From JAFDZV01 sp966128725 (GTDB taxonomy: Bacteria; Bacteroidota; Ignavibacteria; OLB7), in NCBI GenBank assembly GCA_966128725.1, contig CBHYLN010000079.1, positions 1-24,884 on the forward strand: 24,884 nucleotides of DNA, read 5' to 3'. The position numbers were made by a program, and so were the translations under genes. The notes under the pieces were generated by a model. It searched no databases. It had not been told where the DNA came from and saw only the letters and a list, made by a program, of their open reading frames with translations. Positions 1 to 8,193 of this stretch are shown here, piece by piece. The number at the start of each line of letters is the position of its first letter. The stretch's first letter is position 1.

Positions 1-1188
1 GCTTTGCAGCGGCTGGGCATTGCGGGCCGTGACGGAGATGTCGATGGGGATGCCGGCGGTGAAGGGGTCCAGGAAGCCCTGGGCATTGATGCTGCCCTGG
101 CCCGCGCGGGCATTCAGCCGCTCCAGGATGATACGCTCGCCCTGGGCCCGCAGGCGGGCAGTGATATTGGTCAGGCGCAGCCCGTAGAGCTGGTTCCGCA
201 CCAGGCCATTGGTGAGGTCCACCGTGCCGCCAAGCTGCGGCGCGCCCAGCGTACCGCCGAAATGCGCGGTGCCAAGAAATCCGTTGGCGCGCGCGTCGGC
301 GTCGCTCTGTGAGCTTCGCCCGATATAGTCGAAGAATGTCCGCAGACTTTCCGGCATAACGCCGCCGTGCCGATGTTCAACAAACCATGTTGCGTAGTCG
401 CGCAGCACATGTTGCGCGTTCTCCTCCACCTGTTTCCATTCGCCGCTCAGCATCAACGCGTTTTGCAATTCCATGAACCACAGCGGAATGCCTTTGCCGG
501 CCGTTACCTTCCCCTGCCCAAGTTTGCCACGCAGATGAGTGCCCTGTTTGTGGCCGGCGGCGACCACGGCGGCAAGCGCGGCGGCCCCCTTTTCGGCGAA
601 CTCCTTTTCCTTGGCCGCGGCCTGTTCGGCTGCCGATGGTGTTGCCGGCGGCTCGGCCACCACCGGTGCTGCGGGCGTGTCGCTGGGTGTGACCTCGGCA
701 GGCGCTACCCCTGTCTTCTTCAACGCCTCCTCCATCTGGGCCACATGCGCCTGCAGCGTTTGCGCGTTCAGGCTCAGCACGTACGCCCGGCCGATCGTCA
801 CCGAGATGTTGTTCCTGCCGGAGCGCTCGGCCTTCACGCCGTCCACCGTGTCGTTGCATCCGGCGCCGCTGATCCTGTCGGAATAGTGCGCCAGAAACTT
901 GCTGATGATCCGGTAGGCAATCTCCGAACCGCGCAGGAACATGCCGGTGCGGTCATGCGGTTCTTTCTGGGCGCGATCGGCCGCGCGCAGAATCCGGGCC
1001 ACATCCGCATCGGCGGCCATGTCATCCGCGGCTGTGCGCATCAACTGCTGCATGGCCTGATTGCCTGCCATGCGCTGCAATTGCGCAATCGGGCTTCCCG
1101 GCTGCATGCCGGCCGCCACCGGCGAGGCAGGGGTAAGACCTGATGACGGTTGGCGTTGTTGAACCTGCTGTTCTGCGTGTGTGCCCAT
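1..1188 (-). CDS. Partial ORF: eCIS-cargo-like N-terminus joined to a TamB-like segment
   Basis: I read the minus strand by hand from the ATG at 1188 to the left edge and found no in-frame stop, giving 396 codons with the 3' end outside the window. Residues 37-45 read LQRMAGNQA, a motif common near the N-terminus of cargo/toxin proteins linked to extracellular contractile injection systems, often ahead of DUF4157. Residues about 50-155 form an unrecognised domain, about 155-195 an Ala/Pro/Glu-rich linker, and about 195-290 a further unrecognised helical part. From about residue 296 the sequence changes to glycine-rich beta repeats with GGTLGAPQLGGTVDL and GERIILERLNARAG, which resemble the C-terminal part of TamB, a protein that spans the periplasm. 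The two halves do not normally occur together, so this may be a gene fusion or an assembly chimera. That the frame is open is certain; both domain calls are inferences from motif resemblance. Confidence 0.65.
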   Translation of the reverse strand, partial: MGTHAEQQVQQRQPSSGLTPASPVAAGMQPGSPIAQLQRMAGNQAMQQLMRTAADDMAADADVARILRAADRAQKEPHDRTGMFLRGSEIAYRIISKFLAHYSDRISGAGCNDTVDGVKAERSGRNNISVTIGRAYVLSLNAQTLQAHVAQMEEALKKTGVAPAEVTPSDTPAAPVVAEPPATPSAAEQAAAKEKEFAEKGAAALAAVVAAGHKQGTHLRGKLGQGKVTAGKGIPLWFMELQNALMLSGEWKQVEENAQHVLRDYATWFVEHRHGGVMPESLRTFFDYIGRSSQSDADARANGFLGTAHFGGTLGAPQLGGTVDLTNGLVRNQLYGLRLTNITARLRAQGERIILERLNARAGQGSINAQGFLDPFTAGIPIDISVTARNAQPLQS

Positions 1189-1711
1189 CGGGTTATCATA
1201 ATGGTCGCGATCGTGCAAGCCGGATTACATGGCGCGCGCCAGCGGGCAGCTCGTGATTCCACGGGCTGCCACAATTGCGTGGGCATGCGCCACCATGCCG
1301 ACCAGGAGCCACGGCATGCAATCCTCACCTGCGGTGGGCTGCACGTCGCGCGGACATGGTGCGGGACTCCGGCTGGGAGACCGCGTACGGTTGTTGGAGT
1401 ATCGTTTGGTTGCGGGTCGCGCGGGCGCCAGGAGGATTGGTGCCCGTGGTGCGTGAGGCGTTGGAATGATGCGAAGAGCGTTGGCTCCGCGATGGAACCA
1501 TGGGTGAGAGCCGCTGCTGAGTGCGGCTATCTTCGCGCCGTGGCCTCTGCGTTCAGCGGACGCAAGATACACATGCGGTGCGGTGGGGCAATACATGGGC
1601 CTATGCGGATCAATGATGGCCATGTTCCCGTATAAACCGGCACGCCCGCCATCAGCATAAAGCCGAGGCGGGCGTGGTACGATTGGTGCGTGGGCTGCGT
1701 GGGCACGAGGC
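1189..1711. other. Intergenic stretch of about 520 bases with no supported gene
   Basis: Open frames of up to about 160 codons cross this interval on both strands, but they are rich in Arg, His, Cys and Trp, show no domain, signal peptide or membrane segment, and overlap one another. I see no coding signal here. The interval holds the probable terminator of the Tricorn gene near its right end, and must contain whatever promoter drives the minus-strand ORF that starts at 1188. I could not identify that promoter by eye. Confidence 0.6.
1641..1676 (-). terminator. Probable terminator of the Tricorn protease gene
   Basis: A perfect 10-bp inverted repeat (CACGCCCGCC at 1641-1650 and GGCGGGCGTG at 1667-1676) with a 16-base loop lies 35 bases beyond the Tricorn stop codon. 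Read on the minus strand, the stem is followed by CCGGTTTATA, so the T-run is short and interrupted. The position supports a terminator; the weak T-tract lowers confidence. Confidence 0.5.
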
Positions 1712-4700
1712 CTACGCGGTTTCCGTGGAATGTGCCGCCAGCCCGTTCATCGAGGCCTTGCCCGGCAGCGGGTCGGGGGCCATTACCGGACGATCGTTGA
1801 AGGCCGGCACGCTGAACGGCCGCTCGGCCAGCTGGCGCCGTGCTTCGGCGATCGCGCGCTCCAACTGCGGGTCGCGGCCGGCAACGTAATCCTGCGGCGT
1901 TATATCGATATCGATATCCGGATCGGTGCCGTAGTTCTCAAGGCCCCACTTCACATCCTCGAACCACGTGGAGAACTCCGGCTGTGTCGTGATCGAGCCG
2001 TCGACCAGCGGATTGCGTGGCCAGATGCCAACAACCCCGCCCCACGTCCGTTTGCCGATCAGCGGCCCAAGGCGCATCAGCTTGAAGCCGTGCGAGAAGA
2101 TGTCGCCGTCGGAGCCGGCGTTTTCGTTGGTGATGGCCACGATAGGTCCGTCAACCGAGTACAGCGGGTAGGGTTCCGGCATGCCGTGGCGCGGAAGGCC
2201 ATAGCCGATGCGCTTGCGGGCCAGCTTCTCCAGGATCAACTGCGATACATGCCCGCCACCGTTGAAGCGAACATCCACAATCAACGAATCGCGGCCAACC
2301 TCGCTCAGGAATCCGCGATGGAACTCGCTGTATCCCAGCGGCCCCATGTTGGGCACGTGGATATACCCCACGCGGCCCTCGGTGGCCTGGTGCACGATGC
2401 GGCGGTTGTTTTCCACCCACTCGCGATACCGCACAGGGGTTTCGTTGGCCAGCATCTTGATCGTTACCGTACGCGGCGTATCCGATCCCTGCGGCACGAA
2501 CGTCAGCGAAATCTCCGAGCCGGCCGTGTTCACCAGGCATTCGTAGGGTGGGCGCGATTTGGATACGCCACGTCCGTTGATGGCGATCACCATGTCGCCT
2601 TCGGTGATGTTCACGCCGGCGGTCTCCAACGGCGAGCCATACTGGCTGCTCCAGACGTCGCCGCGCACGATATGCCGCACCACCCAGCCGTTGCGTTCAT
2701 CGTCGTAGGCCAGGTCGGCGCCCAGGAAGCCCTGCGCGTATGTTGGCGATTCGCGATAGTCGCCGCCCATCTCATACGCGTGCGAGGTGCCAAGCTCGCC
2801 GTGCATCTCCCAGATAAGGTCGCTGAATTCCGATCGCGTGCCTATGCGGTCAATCAGCGGCAGATACAGCGAATACACCTTCTCCCAGTCGATGCCCAGC
2901 ATCCCCTCGGTCCAGAAGAAATCGCGCTGCAGGCGCCACGCCTCGCGATACATCTGCTTCCACTCGTCGGGCGGCGTGATCGAGATGCGGGCACGGCTAA
3001 GATCAAGCCAACCGCTGGCGGTTCCCGGATCGTCGCCGGCCTTTTCGTCCGGTCGGGCTCCGGCGGCGAACACACGTAGCCGCTTGCCGGAGCGGTAGAT
3101 CATCGTCTGGGCATCGCGCGACACATCCACATCGCTTACGCGTTCGGCAACCGTGTCCAGCTTGCGCGACTCGAAGTCGTACGATTCCAGCTTGCCGGTT
3201 GCGACGCCTTCGCCGGGGGAGTTCGTGTCCAGGCTGCCCAGCACCGGCTGGCTCAGGAAATGCACCTTGCCGCGCGTGCCGATCACCTGCGTGTACTTGG
3301 CGTCCTTGGCGGGGAAGGGGAGGATGCGACGTGTGATGCCCTCGAAGTCGATCTCAACCGAGATATCCTTGCGCTCCTGCTTTTCCTCGTGGCTTTCGGC
3401 CATCTGCGGATCGTCCTTCTTCGGCGCCTTGGGCTTGGCCTGGAAGGGATTGGGCAGATCGCGCCGAAGCGTGATCAGATACGGGCGCATGCCGCGCGGG
3501 AAGCTGAGATGGAAGTGCAGATTGTCGTATACCGGATCGAACTCCCGATACGAGAGGAAGTACAGGTACTTGCCGTCGGGGTCGAACGCCGGAACAACGT
3601 CGTGCAGGATCGGTTCGGTGACCTGGTGCTTCTCGCCGGTTTCCACATTGGCGATCATCAGGTACGAAGTCTCGGGGGCATCGGCGTGGTTGAACGCGAG
3701 CCACTTGCCATCGGGCGACCACGCAACCGCGTGATCGTGCATGGTGCTGCTCTTGTCGATCACCCGCATATCGCGGGTAACCAGGTCCACCACGATGATC
3801 TCGTTGCGGTGATTGCCGAATGCCACTCGGTCGCCAACCGGCGACACGGCCAGATCCACCGGGCGCCCGATGTCCAGCCCCTCGATTCTGTCCTCGGCCT
3901 CGGCGTTCTCATCGCTCAGCACCGCCAGCGCTTCCTCGCCGCCATTGTCGCTGGTGGCAACAAGGCGCTTGCCGTCGTTCAGGTATTCGGCCAGGCGGTA
4001 GCGGGTTCCAAGCGGTTCGCCGTATTGAAGCACCGGCCCGGCGAAGTTCCCCATGGTGATGGGCTTGCCGCGCAGTACCAGGACCGTCGAATGCCCCTTC
4101 GGGTGCAGCGAGTAGCTCTGGAGGTAGTCCGCCCCCGGAACAAATTTGCGGTTGCGCTGTGTGCGCGGCGAGTGGTATTCGATCTCCACCTTCGAGCTGA
4201 TATCCGTGATGGGATCAAGCAGGTAGATATCGCCGCCAACATGGTACACAATGCGCTTGCCATCGGACGAGGCATTGCGTGCGTAATAATTATCGTGATC
4301 GGTATGGCGGCGAATGTCCTCGCCGTCAACCGTGCAGCTGTATACGTTGCCGTAGCCTTCGTGGTCGCTCAGGAAATAAATGCGATCGCCAACCCACATC
4401 GGGCTGGCAAGGTTCGAGCGCAGCGTAACCAGACGGCGGAAGCTGCCATTGCCTTCGGAGTCGATCCACAGGTCGCCCGCCGTGCCCCCACGGTAGCGCT
4501 TCCACCGAGCGGGATCCAGCGTGTTGCGGCCGATCACCGTTCCGCGCTCCGGCCCCAGCGAAATGCTGTACGCAGGGCCAACCGGTACCTCGCTGATGGT
4601 GCCACCCTCCGGTGAGATGGAGTACACCTTCATGATGCGGGGAAAGGGTTGCGCGTGGTTGGTCACGAACAGGATCTGGCTGCCGTCGCGCGAGAAACCT

Positions 4701-4978
4701 ACCGGCTGCGTGGCGCTGCCGAAGAACGTCAGGCGCTTCATTTCGCCGCCGGATGCCGGCATCACGTACAGCTCGTTGTAGCCTTCCTCGCGGGCAACAA
4801 ACGCAAGCCACTCGCCGTCCGGCGACAGAAGAGGTCTCGAGACCTGGCTGACGCTTGAAGTAAGCCTTCGCGCGATGCCTCCGCCGGCCGGGACCGACCA
4901 GAGATCATCCTCGCTTGTGAATACGACTGTATCTCCCTGTATCGTGGGGAATCGATAGTAGCCCGATTGCATAGTCAT
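1712..4978 (-). CDS. Tricorn-type protease (S41 family), full length
   Basis: Large cytoplasmic serine peptidase that degrades short peptides released by other proteases. The 1088-residue product matches the usual size and order of the family. An N-terminal beta-propeller half starts with the typical FPTIQGDTVVFTSEDDLW and carries repeated SPDG-type turns, followed by a charged Lys/Glu linker near residue 545. A C-terminal half has C1, PDZ and C2 parts. The catalytic elements are all visible: Ser732-His733 in GTSHAYEMGG, the nucleophile Ser956 with Asp957 in NENAGSDGD, and Glu1014 in GLENYGTD. The PDZ domain spans roughly 750-845. There is no signal peptide, so it acts in the cytoplasm. A second ATG two codons downstream is an equally possible start. 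It appears monocistronic, with hairpin terminators on both sides. The family assignment is firm; the substrate is not visible from sequence. Confidence 0.95.
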   Translation of the reverse strand: MTMQSGYYRFPTIQGDTVVFTSEDDLWSVPAGGGIARRLTSSVSQVSRPLLSPDGEWLAFVAREEGYNELYVMPASGGEMKRLTFFGSATQPVGFSRDGSQILFVTNHAQPFPRIMKVYSISPEGGTISEVPVGPAYSISLGPERGTVIGRNTLDPARWKRYRGGTAGDLWIDSEGNGSFRRLVTLRSNLASPMWVGDRIYFLSDHEGYGNVYSCTVDGEDIRRHTDHDNYYARNASSDGKRIVYHVGGDIYLLDPITDISSKVEIEYHSPRTQRNRKFVPGADYLQSYSLHPKGHSTVLVLRGKPITMGNFAGPVLQYGEPLGTRYRLAEYLNDGKRLVATSDNGGEEALAVLSDENAEAEDRIEGLDIGRPVDLAVSPVGDRVAFGNHRNEIIVVDLVTRDMRVIDKSSTMHDHAVAWSPDGKWLAFNHADAPETSYLMIANVETGEKHQVTEPILHDVVPAFDPDGKYLYFLSYREFDPVYDNLHFHLSFPRGMRPYLITLRRDLPNPFQAKPKAPKKDDPQMAESHEEKQERKDISVEIDFEGITRRILPFPAKDAKYTQVIGTRGKVHFLSQPVLGSLDTNSPGEGVATGKLESYDFESRKLDTVAERVSDVDVSRDAQTMIYRSGKRLRVFAAGARPDEKAGDDPGTASGWLDLSRARISITPPDEWKQMYREAWRLQRDFFWTEGMLGIDWEKVYSLYLPLIDRIGTRSEFSDLIWEMHGELGTSHAYEMGGDYRESPTYAQGFLGADLAYDDERNGWVVRHIVRGDVWSSQYGSPLETAGVNITEGDMVIAINGRGVSKSRPPYECLVNTAGSEISLTFVPQGSDTPRTVTIKMLANETPVRYREWVENNRRIVHQATEGRVGYIHVPNMGPLGYSEFHRGFLSEVGRDSLIVDVRFNGGGHVSQLILEKLARKRIGYGLPRHGMPEPYPLYSVDGPIVAITNENAGSDGDIFSHGFKLMRLGPLIGKRTWGGVVGIWPRNPLVDGSITTQPEFSTWFEDVKWGLENYGTDPDIDIDITPQDYVAGRDPQLERAIAEARRQLAERPFSVPAFNDRPVMAPDPLPGKASMNGLAAHSTETA

Positions 4979-5343
4979 TGTTTGTACGCAGCAAAAATGG
5001 AACGCGGTCCGCCTGCATCAGGACACGCAACGGAAAACTTGTGGTGCGGCGGCCGGCAAGCGGAGAGGGGATCGGGGGGACGGCCTTCAGAACGCAATGC
5101 GAAGCCAATATACAACGAGGGGCGATTACCGGATGAGCAAAAACGCTCCAACGGAGTCCCCCGGAAGCGCGTTTTTGTTCCAGCAATGGGAATTTCTGCC
5201 ATGAATTCTTTCATGGTTGCTGTAATGGCATGTTCATGCGGCCGTCAGGGGGCGGATGGTGTTGCCGGGTTGGTGGCCGGCGGTAACGCCATGGCGCGCG
5301 GCAGATCCCGTGCGCGCCCGTCCATGGCGGCAGGCCGATGCGG
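4979..5343. other. Intergenic stretch of about 365 bases between two minus-strand genes
   Basis: The interval lies upstream of the Tricorn gene and downstream of the RDD gene. It holds a clear terminator hairpin at 5138-5177. Read on the minus strand, TATATTGG at 5112-5105 is a possible -10-like element for the Tricorn gene, 127 bases before its start, but I see no convincing partner element. Short open frames on both strands look like chance: basic or low-complexity translations with no domain. No gene is supported. Confidence 0.6.
5138..5177 (-). terminator. Rho-independent-type terminator downstream of the RDD gene
   Basis: CAAAAACG at 5138-5145 pairs with CGTTTTTG at 5170-5177, and an inner CTCC/GGAG pairing at 5146-5156 sits within the interval. 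Read on the minus strand, the structure ends in GCGTTTTTGC, a typical T-tract. The A-run on the other arm could make it bidirectional, but no plus-strand gene ends here. It lies about 165 bases past the RDD stop codon. Confidence 0.6.
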
Positions 5344-6078
5344 CTAGGATTGCCCGGCGTAGTAGTTGTAATCCTTGACCACCGTGCGCAGGAACTTCAA
5401 CGAAGGCAGATCGGTGTCGACGCCCAGGGCCTGTTTCACATTGCGCGAAAGGCGACCAAGCACCATCGGATTGCTGGCGCGCTCGCGCGAGGTGATCACT
5501 TCCTTGATGATGGCGATGTCGCGATCGCCCAGCGTGGTGACGTTGGGGAACACCGGTGTGTAGTCGTCGTCGATGCGGGCGAAGATGGTTTGCGAGAGCG
5601 ACACCATGCGCCTCACCTTCACCACCGTGGTGCCGGCGGCGATGTCGCCCAGGCGCTGTCCGTTGCGGGTTACAAGGATCGAGGCCAATGCCACGCCGCC
5701 GTTGAAGGCAAAGATTTCAACCAGGCTAAGCAGCCAGCGAATCAGGTACGCCGAGATCGACGCACGGTTGCCGTCCAGACGCACAACCTTGATCTGCAAT
5801 GCCTTCTTGCCGAAGGTCTGGCCGTCCATCAGGATCTCGCAGATCGGGGAGTAGGTGAGCACGGGCAGCAGCACAATCAGAAAATACATGCCCACCATCA
5901 TCGAACCGGATTCCTCCATCTGCGCCGTCGCAAGCATCGGCGCCATTACCATGATGGCAATAATGGCGTATACGGCACGGATAACATTGTCGATCAACGC
6001 CGCGCCAATCCGATCGCCAACGTTGGCCAAATCGTATTCGATGTCGACGTTCTGGGTGGTCTGGATTTGTACTTTCAT
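5344..6078 (-). CDS. RDD family integral membrane protein
   Basis: A 244-residue membrane protein of the RDD family, named after conserved Arg and Asp residues. The family signature is clear in GDRIGAALIDNVI (Arg23 and Asp30 by my count), followed by hydrophobic segments around 27-50 and 63-82. The second conserved block is GQTFGKKALQIKVVRLDG, then a membrane segment in YLIRWLLSLVEIFAF and the typical GQRLGDIAAGTTVV. The C-terminal 70 residues are soluble and of unknown role. Proposed roles for the family are ion or small-molecule transport or membrane organisation, without firm biochemistry. In Bacteroidota-like genomes this gene usually sits beside spoIIM-like, DUF4129, DUF4350, moxR and DUF58 genes, as here, but it is transcribed divergently from them with a 197-base shared upstream region. 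Confidence 0.92.
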   Translation of the reverse strand: MKVQIQTTQNVDIEYDLANVGDRIGAALIDNVIRAVYAIIAIMVMAPMLATAQMEESGSMMVGMYFLIVLLPVLTYSPICEILMDGQTFGKKALQIKVVRLDGNRASISAYLIRWLLSLVEIFAFNGGVALASILVTRNGQRLGDIAAGTTVVKVRRMVSLSQTIFARIDDDYTPVFPNVTTLGDRDIAIIKEVITSRERASNPMVLGRLSRNVKQALGVDTDLPSLKFLRTVVKDYNYYAGQS

Positions 6079-6146
6079 CGTTTTGGACTATGTTCGTCCC
6101 GATTCACACACGGCGCCCCGGCTGTTGACGTACGGCCGTTTCCTTG

Positions 6147-6164
6147 GCCGGTGGATTCACCGGC
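6147..6164. promoter_or_regulatory. Perfect dyad in the divergent RDD/spoIIM upstream region
   Basis: GCCGGTG, a GATT spacer and CACCGGC form a perfect 7-bp dyad near the middle of the 197-base gap (6079-6275) between the divergent RDD and SpoIIM-like genes. Position and symmetry suit an operator for a dimeric regulator acting on both genes. A short RNA hairpin is the alternative, since the right arm is followed by AAAAA. No regulator gene is adjacent, so function is inferred from position only. Confidence 0.35.
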
Positions 6165-6275
6165 AAAAATGCGAAAATCGAGTGATCCATCAAGCGGCAT
6201 ATCTCGGGCCATATGGCTGCCGAGAATGTTGATGGTGGGTGCCGGTGCCGCACACATGCAGTTGGATCAATCTTC

Positions 6276-7253
6276 ATGCGAGAAGCCGCCTTTCTCCGGC
6301 AAAACGCCGAGCGTTGGAAGCAGTTCGAGCAACTCCTTTCGGAGAACACGAACGTTGACCCGGATCAACTGGCGGATCTGTTCGTGCGTATCACCGATGA
6401 CCTTTCGTACGCGCGCACGCACTACCCGAAAACCAATACCACGCAGTATCTGAACGGGCTGGCCGGGCGCATTCACATGGCGATTTATCGTAATCGCAAG
6501 GAACGCGCAGGCCGTATCGTCACCTTCTGGACCCGCGAGATCCCATTGGTGATGTACAACGTGCGCCGTGAGCTGCGAGCCTCGTTCATCGTCTTCCTGC
6601 TCTCCTGCCTTATCGGTGCGTTTTCGTTGGAGCACGACACGTCGTTCGCGCGGTCGATCCTCTCGGACGAGTACGTGGATACCACGCTCGACAACATCGA
6701 GAAAGGTGATCCGATGGGCATATACAAGGATGCCGATCAGGGCGGCATGTTCCTGCGCATCACGATCAACAACGTGCTGGTTTCGTTCTACGCGATCGCC
6801 GGCGGGCTGCTTCTTTCGGTTGGCACGGTGATGGCGCTGTTCCGCAACGGGGTGCTGCTCGGGGTGTTTCAGTACTTCTTCATCCAACGTGGGTTGGGCC
6901 TGGAGAGCGCCCTTACCATATGGATACACGGAACGTTGGAAATCTCCGCGATCATTATTGCGGGCGCGGCCGGCCTGACCATCGGCAACAGCCTGCTGTT
7001 CCCGGGCACCTACACGCGCAAGGATTCGTTCATGCGCGGTGCTCGAAACGGTGTGAAAGTTTCGGTCGGGCTGGTGCCGATCTTCGTGATCGCCGGATTC
7101 CTTGAATCGTTCGTTACGCGCCATACCGAGATGCCGATCGCGACAAGCCTGCTGATCATCCTTGGCTCGCTTGGCTTCGTGCTCTGGTATTTCGTGATCT
7201 ATCCCCACATTCTGAACGCCAGGATCACCGATGGATCAATCCACAACACTTGA
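6276..7253 (+). CDS. SpoIIM-like membrane protein (stage II sporulation protein M family)
   Basis: A 325-residue polytopic membrane protein. I chose the ATG at 6276 because it gives MREAAFLRQNAERWKQFE, the usual start of Bacteroidota homologues; the 21 codons upstream of it are Cys/Gly-rich and atypical. A soluble helical N-terminal region of about 100 residues precedes roughly five to seven membrane segments. The diagnostic motif HGTLEISAIIIAGAAGL begins at His218. In Bacillus, SpoIIM belongs to the DMP complex that remodels peptidoglycan during engulfment. In non-sporulating FCB bacteria the homologue is a member of the conserved RDD/MoxR/DUF58 cluster with unknown function, and nothing else here suggests sporulation. 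Its last 23 bases overlap the next gene, which implies translational coupling. Family call firm, role open. Confidence 0.92.
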   Translation: MREAAFLRQNAERWKQFEQLLSENTNVDPDQLADLFVRITDDLSYARTHYPKTNTTQYLNGLAGRIHMAIYRNRKERAGRIVTFWTREIPLVMYNVRRELRASFIVFLLSCLIGAFSLEHDTSFARSILSDEYVDTTLDNIEKGDPMGIYKDADQGGMFLRITINNVLVSFYAIAGGLLLSVGTVMALFRNGVLLGVFQYFFIQRGLGLESALTIWIHGTLEISAIIIAGAAGLTIGNSLLFPGTYTRKDSFMRGARNGVKVSVGLVPIFVIAGFLESFVTRHTEMPIATSLLIILGSLGFVLWYFVIYPHILNARITDGSIHNT

Positions 7254-8181
7254 CGTATTGCGCCCGCGCAGGCTGGGCGAGCAGCTCAATTTCACGTTCA
7301 GCTTTCTTCGGCAGAATGCGCGCGTTCTTGTCAAGAGCACGCTGTATTTCGTTGGGCCTCCGGCGCTGTTCATCGGGATCGTTGGCGGGCAATTGATACT
7401 GGACTGGGTTCGGCGTACTACCTCGTACAGCTACTACTACGAAGGTTCGTCGGGCGCCGGCTCGTTGCCAACATTGCTGGCGATGCTGGTGCTGGGCATG
7501 ATTGCCGCCGTGTTGCAACAGGGTGTGGTGCTGGGCTGCGTGAAGCTCTACAGGGAACGCGGGCACTCCAGCTTCACCGTGAACGACGTGTGGAATCAGG
7601 TCCGTCTTGACTTCGGTCGTCTGCTGGGCGGTACGATTGCCGTTGGCGCCATCTTCGTTTTCATGGCGGTGCTGCGCGTGGGATTGCTTGCCATCAACAT
7701 TTCGTTTTTCTCGGCGCTGGGCAGCCTTGTTGCCACCATCGCATCGATATACCTCACGATTCCGCTCGCGTTCGTGGTGCCGGCTGCGATCCTGGAGGAT
7801 AGTGGCGTGGGCGCGGCATTCGGCCGTGCGATAAAGGTGATCAAGGGTCACTGGTGGCAAACCTTCGGGTTGAATCTGGCGCTGAGCCTGATCGCCATCT
7901 ATATCGCGTCGGTTCTGGTAACGCCGGGCATGCTGCTGAGCCGCGTTCTCAGCTCGCTTGGTATCGCCTCGGCGATGTCCACCGGCTCAATCCTGTTGAC
8001 GGTCGTGTCGGCGATTACCGTGATGTTCGTTCTCCTTACGTGGCTTCTGCCGTCGTTGGGGATCGCCCTGCAGTTCTTCAATCTGGTTGAGCGTACCGAT
8101 TTTGTTGGCCTGATTGCCCGCATCGATTCGATCGGCAGCGGTGATGCCGATACCGACACTTCGTCGATCAACGTACCGTAA
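7231..8181 (+). CDS. Polytopic membrane protein of the SpoIIM/MoxR cluster
   Basis: A 316-residue protein with hydrophobic stretches near residues 36-57, 80-104, 132-190 (two or three passes), 210-235 and 253-285, so about six to seven membrane passes with a short N-terminal tail and a polar Asp/Ser-rich C-terminus. The segment LEDSGVGAAFGRAIKVIKGHWWQTFGL, split here as LEDSGVGAAFGRAI and KGHWWQTFGL, resembles the amphipathic loop of membrane domains related to the glycerophosphodiester phosphodiesterase membrane domain and DUF975. That resemblance is weak and by eye. The ATG overlaps the end of the SpoIIM-like gene by 23 bases in another frame, and the next gene starts 12 bases after its stop, so it belongs to the operon. 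No catalytic motif is visible and the function is unknown. Confidence 0.85.
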   Translation: MDQSTTLDVLRPRRLGEQLNFTFSFLRQNARVLVKSTLYFVGPPALFIGIVGGQLILDWVRRTTSYSYYYEGSSGAGSLPTLLAMLVLGMIAAVLQQGVVLGCVKLYRERGHSSFTVNDVWNQVRLDFGRLLGGTIAVGAIFVFMAVLRVGLLAINISFFSALGSLVATIASIYLTIPLAFVVPAAILEDSGVGAAFGRAIKVIKGHWWQTFGLNLALSLIAIYIASVLVTPGMLLSRVLSSLGIASAMSTGSILLTVVSAITVMFVLLTWLLPSLGIALQFFNLVERTDFVGLIARIDSIGSGDADTDTSSINVP

Positions 8182-8193
8182 TCCTTCATCTGC

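Noticed and set aside
367..1143. A 258-codon plus-strand open frame at the left edge
   Set aside because: Cys/Arg/His-rich translation without a domain; the opposite strand carries a longer continuous frame with recognisable LQRMAGNQA and TamB-like motifs.
1150..1635. Plus- and minus-strand open frames in the gap left of the Tricorn gene
   Set aside because: Overlapping frames with atypical composition, no signal peptide, membrane segment or family motif.
1730..4615. Two plus-strand open frames of about 450 codons each opposite the Tricorn gene
   Set aside because: The minus strand encodes a Tricorn protease with every catalytic motif in place; the opposite-strand frames have no recognisable domain.
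6213..6275. A 21-codon N-terminal extension of the SpoIIM-like protein
   Set aside because: The extension is Cys/Gly-rich and unlike homologues, which begin at the MREAAF position (6276).
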